A stretch of DNA of 64,000 bases from Aestuariibius sp. HNIBRBA575 (GTDB taxonomy: Bacteria; Pseudomonadota; Alphaproteobacteria; Rhodobacterales; Rhodobacteraceae), in contig NZ_CP162414.1 of the NCBI RefSeq assembly GCF_040932005.1, positions 2,321,501 to 2,385,500 on the forward strand, read 5' to 3'. Shown in pieces: positions 24,852 through 34,310 of this stretch (its first letter is position 1; each line of letters opens with the position of its first letter). Made by a program: the position numbers and the translations under genes. Below the pieces are notes generated by a model, which did not search any database, was not told where the DNA came from, and was given only the letters and a program-made list of their open reading frames with translations.

Positions 24852-25981
24852 TATCCAAGCTCCGAAATTTTCTGAGTGCCAACAATTTCCAACCCATAGG
24901 CATCCAGACCCACAATTTTGGGTTTGGGCGAATTGGTCAACAACGTGATCTGGTGCAGGTTCAGCGAACTCAGGATCTGCGCGCCCAGACCATATTGGCG
25001 CAGCGTTTTAGGGGACACTTCGTCGCTGACATCCAGCTTCATGGCGGTGTCACGCAGCAAAACGACCACGCCACGCCCCGCATCGGCAACAGCCTGCATC
25101 GCATGGCCAAATTCAGCAGCCCGCCCACGTGGGCCAGTGCCCACAACGTCCAGCATCGGGTCCATTGAATGCATGCGCACCAGAACCGGTTCATCGCCGG
25201 AAATGTCGCCTTTGGTCAGGACGATATGTTCGTCGCCATGGGTTTCATCCGCATAAATCCGCATGTTCCATTCGCCACCAAATTCGGATTGAATGGTTTC
25301 AGTCGACTGAATTTTCACCAGATTATCATGCCGACGACGATAGGCGATCAGATCAGAAATCGTCCCAATTTTCAGCCCATGCAATTGCGCAAAGCTGATC
25401 AGGTCCGGCAAACGCGCCATGGACCCGTCTTCTTTCATGATTTCACAGATCACGCCGGATGGGTTCAGGCCAGCAAGACGGGAAATATCGGTGGCCGCTT
25501 CGGTATGACCTGCGCGCACCAACACGCCGCCATCACGCGCACGCAGCGGGAAAACGTGGCCGGGCGTGGCAATGTCAGCGGCATCTTTGGATGCATCAAT
25601 GGCCACGGCTACGGTGCGGGCGCGGTCATGGGCGGAAATGCCGGTGGACACGCCTTCGCGTGCTTCGATGGATACGGTGAATGCGGTTTCGTGACGCGAT
25701 GAATTCATCGTCGACATCAAAGGCAGGCCCAGCGCATCAATCCGCGCACTTGGTAGCGTCAAGCAAATCAGGCCACGACCATGTTTGGCCATAAAATTGA
25801 TCGCATCAGGCGTCGCCATTTGGGCGGGGATCACCAGATCGCCTTCGTTTTCGCGGGATTCATGATCCACCAGCACAAACATACGACCATTGCGCGCATC
25901 TTCGATGATATCCTCAATCGCAGAAATCGCATCTGAATAATCCTGTTCGACAGGACCGGGTGTTTCGTATTGTTGGTTCAT
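24851..25981 (-). CDS. ribBX: RibBX: DHBP synthase fused to a degenerate GTP cyclohydrolase II domain
   Basis: The 376-residue protein has an N-terminal 3,4-dihydroxy-2-butanone-4-phosphate synthase domain (about 15-215). It is intact: DHESRENEGDLVIPAQMAT, SSRHETAFTVSIEAREGVSTGIS and GHVFPLRARDGGVLVRAGHTEAATD are all present. The C-terminal GTP cyclohydrolase II-like domain (about 225-376) lacks the zinc cysteines: where RibA has HSECLTGDVFGSxRCDCG this protein reads HSMDPMLDVVGTGPRG. That matches the RibBX variant described in proteobacteria, so GTP cyclohydrolase II must come from another gene outside the window. No FMN riboswitch is visible upstream. Confidence 0.9.
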   Translation of the reverse strand: MNQQYETPGPVEQDYSDAISAIEDIIEDARNGRMFVLVDHESRENEGDLVIPAQMATPDAINFMAKHGRGLICLTLPSARIDALGLPLMSTMNSSRHETAFTVSIEAREGVSTGISAHDRARTVAVAIDASKDAADIATPGHVFPLRARDGGVLVRAGHTEAATDISRLAGLNPSGVICEIMKEDGSMARLPDLISFAQLHGLKIGTISDLIAYRRRHDNLVKIQSTETIQSEFGGEWNMRIYADETHGDEHIVLTKGDISGDEPVLVRMHSMDPMLDVVGTGPRGRAAEFGHAMQAVADAGRGVVVLLRDTAMKLDVSDEVSPKTLRQYGLGAQILSSLNLHQITLLTNSPKPKIVGLDAYGLEIVGTQKISELG

Positions 25982-26096
25982 GACTATCCCCTAGAGGCCC
26001 CAATCGCACCCCGACCAACGAGGCTCTTGGCAGATAGACGTTTGCGACGCTGTTGGAAAGGGGGGCGATGCAGGATTTCGCGCGAATACCCTTATG

Positions 26097-26678
26097 TTAT
26101 TTGGTCAATTCAAAGTAACGATCAGACGTAAAGAAGCCCGCCATTTTGCCCGCAACGGCCCATTCCCGTTCAAAATGCGTGTCGCCAATCATCAGATACG
26201 CATCCCCAATGGCGCCCCGATCGCGCAGCGCGGCCACGATCATGTCACGTGACTGCGCCCAACCGGCATGGGCCCGCGGTGCTGAATGGGCGGCGTCCAG
26301 ATTGGCCAACGTCCTGACATCTTTGGTGGAATGAGGATGCTGCACCAGAGCCACGCGATCCGTATCAACCAAGCCCGCCAATTTATCCGCATGTAATGTG
26401 GGCAAACGGTCGCCCTGTCGGATCAACCGCAATGCATTTGTCGAAAACAAGAACCCGATCACATCCCGCCCTGTGCTGGCCCGCACAGAGGCATAGGTTT
26501 TGTAGGGCAACCCAAGCTCACGCGCGCGTTTGACCCGGTTGCGCAGAATTTCGATGGGCAGTTTGGGCAGCAAATCCGCCCGCGCTTTGGTCCAGCTGTG
26601 TTTGCGCCAGCTGACGCCTGCATCCAGAGCGGGGCCATTGTTATGGCCGATTCCAAAAGGGTCTGAGGTCTGTTTCAT
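26097..26678 (-). CDS. conserved hypothetical protein within the riboflavin operon
   Basis: The protein has 193 residues, no signal or membrane segment, and an N-terminal motif DPFGIGHNNGP. A basic helical region (TKARADLLPKLPIEILRNRVKRARELGLPYKTYASVRASTGRDVIGFLFSTNALRL) follows, and the C-terminal half is mixed alpha/beta, ending EREWAVAGKMAGFFTSDRYFELTK. I recognise it only as a gene carried between ribE and ribBX. A 17-base palindrome covers its start codon and no ribosome site is obvious. Possible roles as a riboflavin-pathway accessory are guesswork. Confidence 0.7.
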   Translation of the reverse strand: MKQTSDPFGIGHNNGPALDAGVSWRKHSWTKARADLLPKLPIEILRNRVKRARELGLPYKTYASVRASTGRDVIGFLFSTNALRLIRQGDRLPTLHADKLAGLVDTDRVALVQHPHSTKDVRTLANLDAAHSAPRAHAGWAQSRDMIVAALRDRGAIGDAYLMIGDTHFEREWAVAGKMAGFFTSDRYFELTK

Positions 26679-26690
26679 TCATAGAATGAA
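26674..26690. promoter_or_regulatory. palindrome over a start codon
   Basis: TTCATTC-ATA-GAATGAA, perfect 7-base arms, spans the ATG of the 193-residue protein (start at 26678). It could be a translational hairpin or an operator. Confidence 0.35.
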
Positions 26691-26769
26691 CGTGCCGCAC
26701 GGGGTGGGACGCAAGCGTTGTCAGCTAAGCGCCCCATAATTCCCGCCACATTGCCTAATAATTGGGCGT

Positions 26770-27378
26770 TTAGGTCGCCCAATCCTGCAAACGCGCCACA
26801 TATCGCGCCATTGTGTCGATCTCGATGTTGATCGGATCGCCCTCGGCCACGCCGCCCCACGTTGTCACCTCTTTGGTATGCGGGATCACGTTGACGCCAA
26901 ATTCACAGCCGTTCACTTCGTTCACCGTCAGGGATGTGCCGTTCAATGTTACCGATCCTTTGGGGGCGATAAACTTTGCCAGATCGGTGGGGGCGCGGAA
27001 TGTCATGCGGGTGCTGTCGCCTTCGTCGGTCAATTTGACCAATTCGGCCACCCCGTCCACATGGCCCGACACGATATGCCCGCCCAATTCGTCCCCGACC
27101 TTTAACGCGCGTTCCAGGTTCAACTTGCGCCCGACCGCCCAGCGGTTGCGGCCAATATTGGTGGCGTTCACACTTTCGGCAGAAATATCAACGTCGAACC
27201 AGTTCTGCGGCTCTGATCCCAGCGCCACCACGGTCAAACAGACCCCATCACAGGCAATAGATGCCCCGATATCGATCCCATTGATGTCATAAGACGTGCC
27301 AATCCGGGCGCGCAAATCGCCGCGCTCTTCGACTTCCAGAATTGTGCCAATATCCGTGATAATACCCGTGAACATCAC
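26770..27378 (-). CDS. ribE: riboflavin synthase alpha chain
   Basis: The 202-residue enzyme dismutates two lumazines to riboflavin and a pyrimidine. It shows the start MFTGIITDIGTI and two repeated lumazine-binding beta-barrels (about 1-95 and 96-200). IGASIACDGVCLTVV is in the first and PKGSVTLNGTSLTVNEV in the second, plus GGHIVSGHVDGVAEL between. A GAGGAAT ribosome site precedes the two ATGs at 27378/27375. It is the first gene of the ribE-hyp-ribBX-ribH-nusB run, separated from ribD by the capsule genes. Confidence 0.96.
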   Translation of the reverse strand: MMFTGIITDIGTILEVEERGDLRARIGTSYDINGIDIGASIACDGVCLTVVALGSEPQNWFDVDISAESVNATNIGRNRWAVGRKLNLERALKVGDELGGHIVSGHVDGVAELVKLTDEGDSTRMTFRAPTDLAKFIAPKGSVTLNGTSLTVNEVNGCEFGVNVIPHTKEVTTWGGVAEGDPINIEIDTMARYVARLQDWAT

Positions 27379-27534
27379 ATTCCTCCTGTTTCAACCCTGC
27401 TAGCGCGCCCATGACATCGGGGCAAGTCTAACCCGAAACCACACATACGCTTTCGTCGGATTTGCGCCCATGCCATATTTCTGCCAGAGAGCATTGTTAA
27501 GCCGTTCGAAACAATACGGTGTCAAACAAGAGCA

Positions 27535-28821
27535 GTGATTGTGAAACGTAGTCGAACCTTTTTGTTCCTCCAAGGACCGCATGGCCCCTTCTTTCATCGT
27601 TTGGGCAATATGTTACGTGCGGCTGGTGCAGATGTCTGGCGGGTTGGGTTTAATGCCGGGGATCGGGCGTTTTGGTTCACACCATCCACCTATATCCCCT
27701 ATCGCGGCACACAGGATGACTGGGCCGCCACGTTTCGCGATATTGTAGCGTCCAAAAACATCACCGACATCGTTTTATACGGCGATACCCGCCCCATCCA
27801 TGCTCAGGCGGTTTTGGCGGCCAAGGAACTGGGCCTAACGGTCCATGTCTTCGAAGAAGGCTATCTGCGTCCCTATTGGGTGACCTATGAACGGGATGGT
27901 TCAAACGGCAATTCCCGCCTGATGGACATGAATGTCGATGATATGAAACGGGCGTTGGATCTGTCGGATCTGGATGTGCCCGAACCCCCAGCCCATTGGG
28001 GCGACATGCGTCACCACATGTTTTATGGCGCGCTTTATCATTGGTTTGTGCTGTTTCGAAACGGCGATTACCGGAATTTCCAGCGTCACCGCGAACTGCC
28101 CGTGTTCAAAGAAGCGGCACTATACACTCGACGCCTGTTGTTGATGCCGTTTATCGCTTTGGGGCGCATGCTGGCGACTGCGCGGATCAAATATGGCGGT
28201 TTTCCCTATCATTTGGTGCTGCTGCAGCTGGAACATGACAGTTCGTTTCAAAAACATTCGCCGTTCAACCGCATGCAGGAATTTCTGGAATTGGTGGTCG
28301 AAGGGTTCGCCGATGGCGCACCGCGTCACCACCATCTGGTGTTTAAGGCGCATCCGCTGGAAAATGGCCGCTCGCCTTTGCGTAAAATCATTTGCGATCT
28401 CGCACGGCGCAATGGCGTTGAAAACCGCGTGCATTATGTGCGTGGTGGTAAAATGGCGCGTCTTTTGAACCACACGCGCACCGCCGTCACGGTGAATTCA
28501 ACCGCCGCCCAACAGGTTTTGTGGCGCGGCATCCCGCTAAAGGTGTTTGGCAAAGCGGTTTATGCGAAACCTGAATTTGTCAGTGAACAATCGCTGGGCG
28601 ATTTCTTTGCCATCCCTGCACGTCCGGATTCCCGCGCTTACAAAGACTACCGTCGATATTTGTTGGAAACCAGCCAAATGCCGGGCGGTTTTTATTCCGC
28701 CCGTGGCCGCCGACAATTGATGCGACAGGTCGTGGATATGATGCTGGCGACGGATGATCCCTATGATGCGCTGCGTCACGGCCGCGCCGCCCCACGCCAG
28801 CAATTGCGGGTCGTAAAGTAA
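27535..28821 (+). CDS. kpsS: capsular polysaccharide biosynthesis/export protein KpsS
   Basis: This 428-residue cytoplasmic protein is of the Capsule_synth family. It opens FLFLQGPHGPFFHRLGNMLRAAGADVWRVGFNAGDRAFW and contains YGDTRPIHAQAV, EEGYLRPYWVTYERDGSNGNS and VNSTAAQQVLWRG, typical of KpsS. KpsS adds the first beta-Kdo of the poly-Kdo linker to phosphatidylglycerol in group 2 capsules; KpsC extends it. The start is GTG (27535 or 27541), unusual here but without an ATG alternative. It begins a plus-strand capsule set inside the riboflavin genes. Confidence 0.92.
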   Translation: MIVKRSRTFLFLQGPHGPFFHRLGNMLRAAGADVWRVGFNAGDRAFWFTPSTYIPYRGTQDDWAATFRDIVASKNITDIVLYGDTRPIHAQAVLAAKELGLTVHVFEEGYLRPYWVTYERDGSNGNSRLMDMNVDDMKRALDLSDLDVPEPPAHWGDMRHHMFYGALYHWFVLFRNGDYRNFQRHRELPVFKEAALYTRRLLLMPFIALGRMLATARIKYGGFPYHLVLLQLEHDSSFQKHSPFNRMQEFLELVVEGFADGAPRHHHLVFKAHPLENGRSPLRKIICDLARRNGVENRVHYVRGGKMARLLNHTRTAVTVNSTAAQQVLWRGIPLKVFGKAVYAKPEFVSEQSLGDFFAIPARPDSRAYKDYRRYLLETSQMPGGFYSARGRRQLMRQVVDMMLATDDPYDALRHGRAAPRQQLRVVK

Positions 28822-28984
28822 TCCACACTAGGTTTAGTTCCCAGCGATACAAACCGTGCCAGAAGGCAACAGATTTGGATCTGTGACGCCCCGCCACTCA
28901 GCTATGGCTAGCTTTAGCCTACAGATTCCCGTAGGTTAGACGCAAAACTTGAGGCAAATAATAATAGGTCGAGGAGACCGAGCA

Positions 28985-30118
28985 GTGAAACGTTACAGCT
29001 TGCGCCTTGCACGGGGCGCGGCGCTTGTCGCCGCATTGGGTCTGATATCATCCTGCGGATTACCGCGATCAGGGCCAAACAAATCCGAAATTTTTGCTGG
29101 TTCCGTCCTCGAAGGGGGCGACGCCTTTATCTTTACGGTCACCGATCGCGTGAATGCCATCGCGGGCGTCAGCCCTGCGCTTGGGTTTTCATCCGGTTTC
29201 CAGAATGCCGACACGCTTGGCTCTGATGTGATCAATCCCGGCGATACGCTGGGCCTGACCATTTGGGAAAACGTTGATGACGGTCTGCTGGTCCCCGAGG
29301 GCCAAAAAGCCACCGTTCTAGAAGAAGTGCAGGTTGATGGGTCTGGGTTCATCTTTGTCCCATATGCTGGCCGTATCCGTGCGGCGGGCAACACACCTGA
29401 CGCAATCCGCCGGATCATCACCGAGAAACTGAACGAACAGACACCCGGCCCACAGGTTCAGGTCCGTCGTTTGGCCGGGGATGGGGCAACCGTATCCATC
29501 GTTGGGGCCGTCAACGGTCAGGGTGTTTATCCGATCCAACGCCCAACACGCACCTTGGCCGCGATGCTGGCCGCAGCGGGTGGCGTTGCGATCCGCCCTG
29601 AAATTGCTCAGGTGACCGTGGTTCGTGGCAATCATTCCGGCTCCATCTGGTTCGAAGATCTCTATGATCATCCCGGTCACGACATCGCCCTGCGCGGTGG
29701 GGACCGCATCATCGTAGAAGAGGACACACGCACCTTTACCGCCCTCGGCGCGACCGGTGCACAGAACCGTATCCCATTTGATTCACAGGCAATTTCCGCG
29801 ATCGAAGCCTTGGCTCAGGTTGGCGGCTTGAACGCCTCACTTGCGGATCCAACGGGTGTTTTTGTGTTCCGCAACGAACCCGAAGAAATCGCAGAACAAT
29901 TGCTGGGCCGTGACGATCTGACAGGCACGCAACGCATGATTTATGTGTTGGACCTGACCCAACCAAACGGCATGTTTATGGCCCGTGATTTTGCGATCCG
30001 CGATCAGGACACTGTGTTTGTCACAGAGGCGCCATTTAGCCAGTTCAACAAGGTCATTGCCGCCGCGACCGGATCTTTGTCTGCGGTTGGCGCCGTCAAT
30101 ACCGCGATCGGAAACTAA
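28985..30118 (+). CDS. outer-membrane polysaccharide export lipoprotein (Wza/KpsD family)
   Basis: The 377-residue protein has a lipoprotein signal (GAALVAALGLISSCGLP, lipidated Cys near residue 22). A Poly_export domain follows (GDTLGLTIWENVDDG near 100, VPYAGRIRAAGNTPDAIRRIITEKL near 135), then SLBB-type repeats (VSIVGAVNGQGVYPIQ, ALAQVGGLNASLADPTGVFVFR). Such OPX proteins form the outer-membrane channel for capsule. The start is GTG 28985, with GAGGAGA 9 bases before it; the frame is open further upstream without a ribosome site. The inner-membrane KpsE/M/T transporter genes are not in the window. Confidence 0.9.
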   Translation: MKRYSLRLARGAALVAALGLISSCGLPRSGPNKSEIFAGSVLEGGDAFIFTVTDRVNAIAGVSPALGFSSGFQNADTLGSDVINPGDTLGLTIWENVDDGLLVPEGQKATVLEEVQVDGSGFIFVPYAGRIRAAGNTPDAIRRIITEKLNEQTPGPQVQVRRLAGDGATVSIVGAVNGQGVYPIQRPTRTLAAMLAAAGGVAIRPEIAQVTVVRGNHSGSIWFEDLYDHPGHDIALRGGDRIIVEEDTRTFTALGATGAQNRIPFDSQAISAIEALAQVGGLNASLADPTGVFVFRNEPEEIAEQLLGRDDLTGTQRMIYVLDLTQPNGMFMARDFAIRDQDTVFVTEAPFSQFNKVIAAATGSLSAVGAVNTAIGN

Positions 30119-30125
30119 GACTTTT

Positions 30126-32168
30126 ATGTTGGGCCCAGACGCCAACATGCCCGCTGCGCAGCCTCCTGCGCAGCGGCTTTTCGTTTATAACGGTGGCTTT
30201 CTGACCCAACGCCGTATGCGTCGGATATTGGAACTGTCGGGCTATGATATTCGGCTCGGAAAACCCGGCGATGATGATCTCATCGGTGTTTGGGGGCAAA
30301 GCCCAACCGCCCCCCGTGGCGAAGCCGTTGCCGCCCATACCGGTAGTAAAATCTTGCGTGTTGAGGACGCTTTTTTGCGGTCGGTTTATCCCGGCCGGTC
30401 CGGCGAACCGCCAATTGGGCTGCATTTGGATCGCAAAGGCGTGCATTTCGATCCAGCCCAACCCAGCGACCTAGAAGACATCCTCGCCCATGACCCATTA
30501 GATGACACGGCCCTGCTCAACCGCGCCCGCGCCGCGATGGAGCGGTTAAAATCTGCACATTTGTCAAAATACAACGCCTTTGACCCAGCGGCCCCCGTCC
30601 CTGCCCCCGGCTATGTGTTGGTGATCGATCAAACGCGTGGGGATGCTTCGCTTAAGGCCAGCCGGGCCAACCGCGATAGTTTCTACGAAATGCTGTACTA
30701 CGCCCAAGAGGAACATCCCGGCGCGCGCATTGTTATCAAAACCCATCCAGAATCAGAAAACGGCCATCGGCCCGGGCATTATCGCCCCGAAGATGCGTCA
30801 GGCCGCGTGTCACTATCATCCGATGCAGTGTCTCCATACGCGCTGTTTGATGGGGCCATTGCGGTTTACACGGTGTCGTCGCAAATGGGGTTCGAAGCCA
30901 TAATCGCCGGCCACAAACCCGTTGTTTTTGGCCAGCCGTTTTACATGGGCTGGGGGTTAACAGATGATCGGATGCCTCTGGATCGCCGACAACGCAATCT
31001 AAGTCGCGCCCAGTTATTTGCAGCGGCAATGATCCTGTATCCACGGTGGTACGATCCTTATTGCGACCGTTTGTGCAGTTTGGAACAAGCGATTTCGACG
31101 CTCGAAGCCGAAACACGGGCCTGGCGCGAAGACCACCAAGGCTGGGTGGCCACGGGAATGCGCATGTGGAAACGCAAGCCAATGCAGGCTGTGTTTGGGC
31201 AATATCAAAAGATGCGATTTGTCGATCCCCCCAACCGCGCCATCGGCAAAGCCCAAGACCAATCACGGCGATTGATGGTTTGGTCAAACAAAGAAACGCC
31301 TGAGCTTGCTCAATCTGGTGCAGTACGTGTCGAAGATGGATTTTTACGCTCCAAAGGTTTGGGGGCTCAGCTGGTGCCCCCTTTGTCGTTGGTATGTGAC
31401 GATCTGGGGATTTACTACGACCCCACCCGCGAAAGTCGTCTTGAAAGGCTGATAAATCAATCGGATGGCCTGTCTCAGGACGCTTTGGATCGCGCGGAAA
31501 CCCTGATCAAAACACTGACAAAATCGGGCCTCAGCAAATACAATCTGGACGGCGCAGATTTACCGTCAGGGCTGCCTGCGGGGCGCTGTATCCTTGTGCC
31601 CGGCCAAGTTGAGGATGATGCATCCATCCAACTGGGCACCACACAGATATACACCAACCGCGCGTTGTTACAGGCCACACGTCAGGCCAATCCCGCCGCG
31701 ATCATCCTGTTCAAACCCCACCCCGATGTCGAAGCAGGCCTGCGCAAAGGCGCCATAGACGACGCCGATCAACTTGCCGATGCGATATTGACCAAAACCG
31801 ATGCCATGGCTGCGCTTCATCGCGTTGATGAGGTATGGACGATGACATCCCTGATGGGGTTTGAGGCATTACTGCGTGGCAAGCGGGTCACATGTTTTGG
31901 CACCCCGTTTTACGCAGGCTGGGGGTTGACCGATGATCAGGCCCCCTCTCTACCACGGCGCAGTGCGCGTCCAACCTTGGCTGGGTTGGTGCATGCGGTA
32001 CTGATTGCCTATCCTCGATATTATGACCCGATCACGCAGCGGCCCTGCCCCGTCGAAGTGGTGGTGGATCGGTTGATCGATGGCACATTGCCAAAAACCG
32101 GACGGTTAAACCGATCCTTGTCAAAGCTACAGGGCCTGTTTGCCAGTTACGCACATTTGTGGCGCTAG
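30126..32168 (+). CDS. kpsC: capsular polysaccharide beta-Kdo transferase KpsC
   Basis: The 680-residue protein is made of two homologous halves. Each half ends with a near-identical segment: FYMGWGLTDDRMPL...ILYPRWYDP (about 280-320) and FYAGWGLTDDQAP...IAYPRYYDP (about 598-640). Each also has the SKYN motif (LSKYNAFD, LSKYNLDG). KpsC extends the Kdo linker with alternating glycosidic bonds, using one catalytic module for each linkage. It begins 8 bases after the export lipoprotein stop. The stop overlaps convergent ribD within CTAG (32165-32168). Confidence 0.94.
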   Translation: MLGPDANMPAAQPPAQRLFVYNGGFLTQRRMRRILELSGYDIRLGKPGDDDLIGVWGQSPTAPRGEAVAAHTGSKILRVEDAFLRSVYPGRSGEPPIGLHLDRKGVHFDPAQPSDLEDILAHDPLDDTALLNRARAAMERLKSAHLSKYNAFDPAAPVPAPGYVLVIDQTRGDASLKASRANRDSFYEMLYYAQEEHPGARIVIKTHPESENGHRPGHYRPEDASGRVSLSSDAVSPYALFDGAIAVYTVSSQMGFEAIIAGHKPVVFGQPFYMGWGLTDDRMPLDRRQRNLSRAQLFAAAMILYPRWYDPYCDRLCSLEQAISTLEAETRAWREDHQGWVATGMRMWKRKPMQAVFGQYQKMRFVDPPNRAIGKAQDQSRRLMVWSNKETPELAQSGAVRVEDGFLRSKGLGAQLVPPLSLVCDDLGIYYDPTRESRLERLINQSDGLSQDALDRAETLIKTLTKSGLSKYNLDGADLPSGLPAGRCILVPGQVEDDASIQLGTTQIYTNRALLQATRQANPAAIILFKPHPDVEAGLRKGAIDDADQLADAILTKTDAMAALHRVDEVWTMTSLMGFEALLRGKRVTCFGTPFYAGWGLTDDQAPSLPRRSARPTLAGLVHAVLIAYPRYYDPITQRPCPVEVVVDRLIDGTLPKTGRLNRSLSKLQGLFASYAHLWR

Positions 32169-33268
32169 CGATTGGCGCGACGCCAGATATGTTCAATATC
32201 ATTGCCCAAGCGAGTTACGCCTGACAATTCCAGTCGCGGCGCTTGGGCCAAGGCGTCGATCCCCATCGCGGCCAATGCGGGCATGCCTTCGGCCCCGATC
32301 ATAATACCGGCGTTATAAACCACCAATTGGTCCACCAAATCGGCTTGCAATAACGACGCAGCCAAGGTGCCACCACCCTCACAATAAACGCGCGTAATCC
32401 CTTGATTTGCCAATGTATTGAGGGCCCCGATCATGGAAACACGCCCATTCGAAACGGGTGTTTCAAAACAGGTTGCACCCGCTTTGATCCAGTCTTCAGC
32501 ACGGCCTGATTTGTCTTCGCCCCCATGCAGAACCCAAACCGGACTGTCCTGCGCTGTTTTGGCCAATTTGCTCTGGCGGGGTAGGTCCAGTTTCCGCGAT
32601 ACAATGACCCGAACCGGCTGATCCGCCACGCCCATGTCGCGCACCGTCAGGGATGGATCATCCGCACGCACCGTCCCGGCCCCAACCATCACCGCGTCAT
32701 GCGTTGCGCGCATCGCGTGAACATGTCGGCGGGCCAATGCCCCCGTGATCCATTTGCTTTCACCGCTGGCCGTTGCGATCCGTCCATCCAGACTGCAGGC
32801 CAGTTTTAAGGTCACAAAAGGCCTGTTTTGCGTCACTCGCAGCAGAAATCCAGCGTGATCCAGATCCGACTGATCCTGCATTACACCTCGGCACACATCT
32901 ATCCCGGCGGCCTCTAGGATGGCGATCCCCCGGCCGGCCACCCGTTCATCCGGATCATCCGACGCAACAACAACACGAGAAATCCCCGCAGAAACAAGCG
33001 CTTCTGCACAAGGCGGTGTTTTCCCGTGATGCGCACAAGGTTCCAGCGTGACATATGCCGTTGCGCCATGCGCCATTGGCCCTGCCTGCGCCAAGGCCTG
33101 CGTTTCAGCATGCGGACGCCCGCCTTTGGCGGTCCATCCACGCCCGACAACCCGCCCCGATTGAACAATCACACATCCAACCGCTGGGTTGGGCCACACA
33201 TGCCCCATGCCGCGCCGACCAAGTGCCAGCGCGTGGGTCATGTGTCTTCGATCGATATCTGCGCTCAC
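32165..33268 (-). CDS. ribD: bifunctional riboflavin deaminase/reductase RibD
   Basis: The 367-residue protein has an N-terminal deaminase with zinc motif HAETQAL near 53 and [10 protein letters not shown] near 77-86. The C-terminal reductase starts near residue 150 ([28 protein letters not shown]) and contains [27 protein letters not shown] and [14 protein letters not shown]. It converts the GTP cyclohydrolase product to 5-amino-6-ribitylamino-uracil phosphate. It overlaps nrdR by 4 bases (ATGA). Confidence 0.96.
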   Translation of the reverse strand: MSADIDRRHMTHALALGRRGMGHVWPNPAVGCVIVQSGRVVGRGWTAKGGRPHAETQALAQAGPMAHGATAYVTLEPCAHHGKTPPCAEALVSAGISRVVVASDDPDERVAGRGIAILEAAGIDVCRGVMQDQSDLDHAGFLLRVTQNRPFVTLKLACSLDGRIATASGESKWITGALARRHVHAMRATHDAVMVGAGTVRADDPSLTVRDMGVADQPVRVIVSRKLDLPRQSKLAKTAQDSPVWVLHGGEDKSGRAEDWIKAGATCFETPVSNGRVSMIGALNTLANQGITRVYCEGGGTLAASLLQADLVDQLVVYNAGIMIGAEGMPALAAMGIDALAQAPRLELSGVTRLGNDIEHIWRRANR

Positions 33269-33732
33269 TCGTCCGGCGCTGTATCGGGGCGAAGTTCGCT
33301 TACGAATTTATCGAAATCGTCAGCGGCTTGGAAGTTCTTGTAAACACTGGCAAATCGCACATATGCAACCGTGTCGATACGCGCGAGGCTTTCCATCACA
33401 ATTTCACCAATGGTGCCTGACGGAATGTCGGTTTCGCCCATGCTTTCCAATCGGCGAACGATGCCAGAAATCATCTGGTCCATCCGTTCAGGTTCCACCG
33501 GTCGTTTCTGCAGCGCAATCCGAATGGATCGTTCCAGCTTGTCGCGATCAAATTCTTCGCGGCGACCATTGGTTTTAATAACCACCAGATCGCGCAATTG
33601 AACACGTTCATATGTTGTAAAACGCCCCCCGCAAGCCGGGCAAAACCGCCGGCGCCGAATGGCAACATGATCCTCAGCGGGCCGAGAATCCTTAACTTGG
33701 GTATCGATATTTCCACAAAACGGGCAGCGCAT
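33265..33732 (-). CDS. nrdR: transcriptional repressor NrdR
   Basis: The 155-residue protein has an N-terminal zinc ribbon ([17 protein letters not shown] and [14 protein letters not shown], two CxxC pairs) and an ATP-cone (about 50-140, [29 protein letters not shown]). It represses ribonucleotide reductase genes in response to ATP/dATP. Start 33732 has GGGG 7 bases upstream; the frame is open to 33777. It is translationally coupled to ribD. The 140-base upstream gap holds two hairpins but no recognisable NrdR box. Confidence 0.96.
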   Translation of the reverse strand: MRCPFCGNIDTQVKDSRPAEDHVAIRRRRFCPACGGRFTTYERVQLRDLVVIKTNGRREEFDRDKLERSIRIALQKRPVEPERMDQMISGIVRRLESMGETDIPSGTIGEIVMESLARIDTVAYVRFASVYKNFQAADDFDKFVSELRPDTAPDE

Positions 33733-33801
33733 CGGCGTCCCCTTTCCTAAATTCCACCTGCTGTGGGTTAATCCCACTTATCCACAGGTACTATAGGATG
33801 T

Positions 33802-33822
33802 CCTCTACACTTTGGGTAGAGG
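33802..33822. repeat. hairpin upstream of nrdR
   Basis: A perfect 7-bp stem CCTCTAC/GTAGAGG with a 7-base loop lies between YjbQ and nrdR. There is no T-run after it on either strand, so it is not a typical terminator. A second, 5-bp stem (GTGGG/CCCAC) is at 33763-33777. Confidence 0.4.
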
Positions 33823-33871
33823 TGATTTTCACCTACAGGGTCTAGGCATTCACACAGCTTTGATCGGCCGA

Positions 33872-34291
33872 TCATGGGGATAAATGTGCAACAACCCGTC
33901 GCGCATGCGGCGCAGCTCTATGTTCGAAAATGTAAACTCCTTGCCAAGTTCCAAGCGCCATTGCGCCATTCACCACAGGAATTGACAAGCTGACCGGCAT
34001 CATCGCGGCCTTGATATGGGCTGGCATGTCATCTGGCCCCTCATAAGTGTGGGTCAGATAGGACATAGACGGATCGGTCGTGGGCGGGACCAGCCGGTGG
34101 AAAAAATGGCGCAAATCGGTCTGAACATCAGGGTCTGCATTTTCCTGGATCAACAGGGAACAGGATGTGTGACACACAAACAGCGTCAACAAACCAGTGT
34201 GAATCTGTTGCTGCGTAACCCAGTTACGCAACTCGGTGGTAAATTCATACAGGCCGACGCCGCGTGTTGAAATGACAAATTCTGTTTGCAT
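33872..34291 (-). CDS. YjbQ/UPF0047 family protein
   Basis: The 139-residue single-domain protein has the conserved histidine/acidic pattern VCHTSCSLLIQENADPDVQTDLRHFF near 40-65 and GTWQGVYIFEHR near the end. The family is annotated as secondary thiamine-phosphate synthase because YjbQ shows weak activity of that kind; its true role is open. I took the ATG at 34291 (MQTEFVIST), which matches the family start, over the long upstream extension. Confidence 0.9.
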   Translation of the reverse strand: MQTEFVISTRGVGLYEFTTELRNWVTQQQIHTGLLTLFVCHTSCSLLIQENADPDVQTDLRHFFHRLVPPTTDPSMSYLTHTYEGPDDMPAHIKAAMMPVSLSIPVVNGAMALGTWQGVYIFEHRAAPHARRVVAHLSP

Positions 34292-34310
34292 TCCAACACT
34301 CTGCAGCGAT

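Noticed and set aside
25982..26096. Possible FMN riboswitch before ribBX or ribE
   Set aside because: I looked for the conserved RFN-element segments in the gaps before ribBX, ribE and nrdR-ribD and found none.
33778..33786. TTATCCACA, a perfect DnaA-box match upstream of nrdR
   Set aside because: Only one copy with no AT-rich element or other boxes; a 9-base match is expected about once in every few windows of this size by chance.
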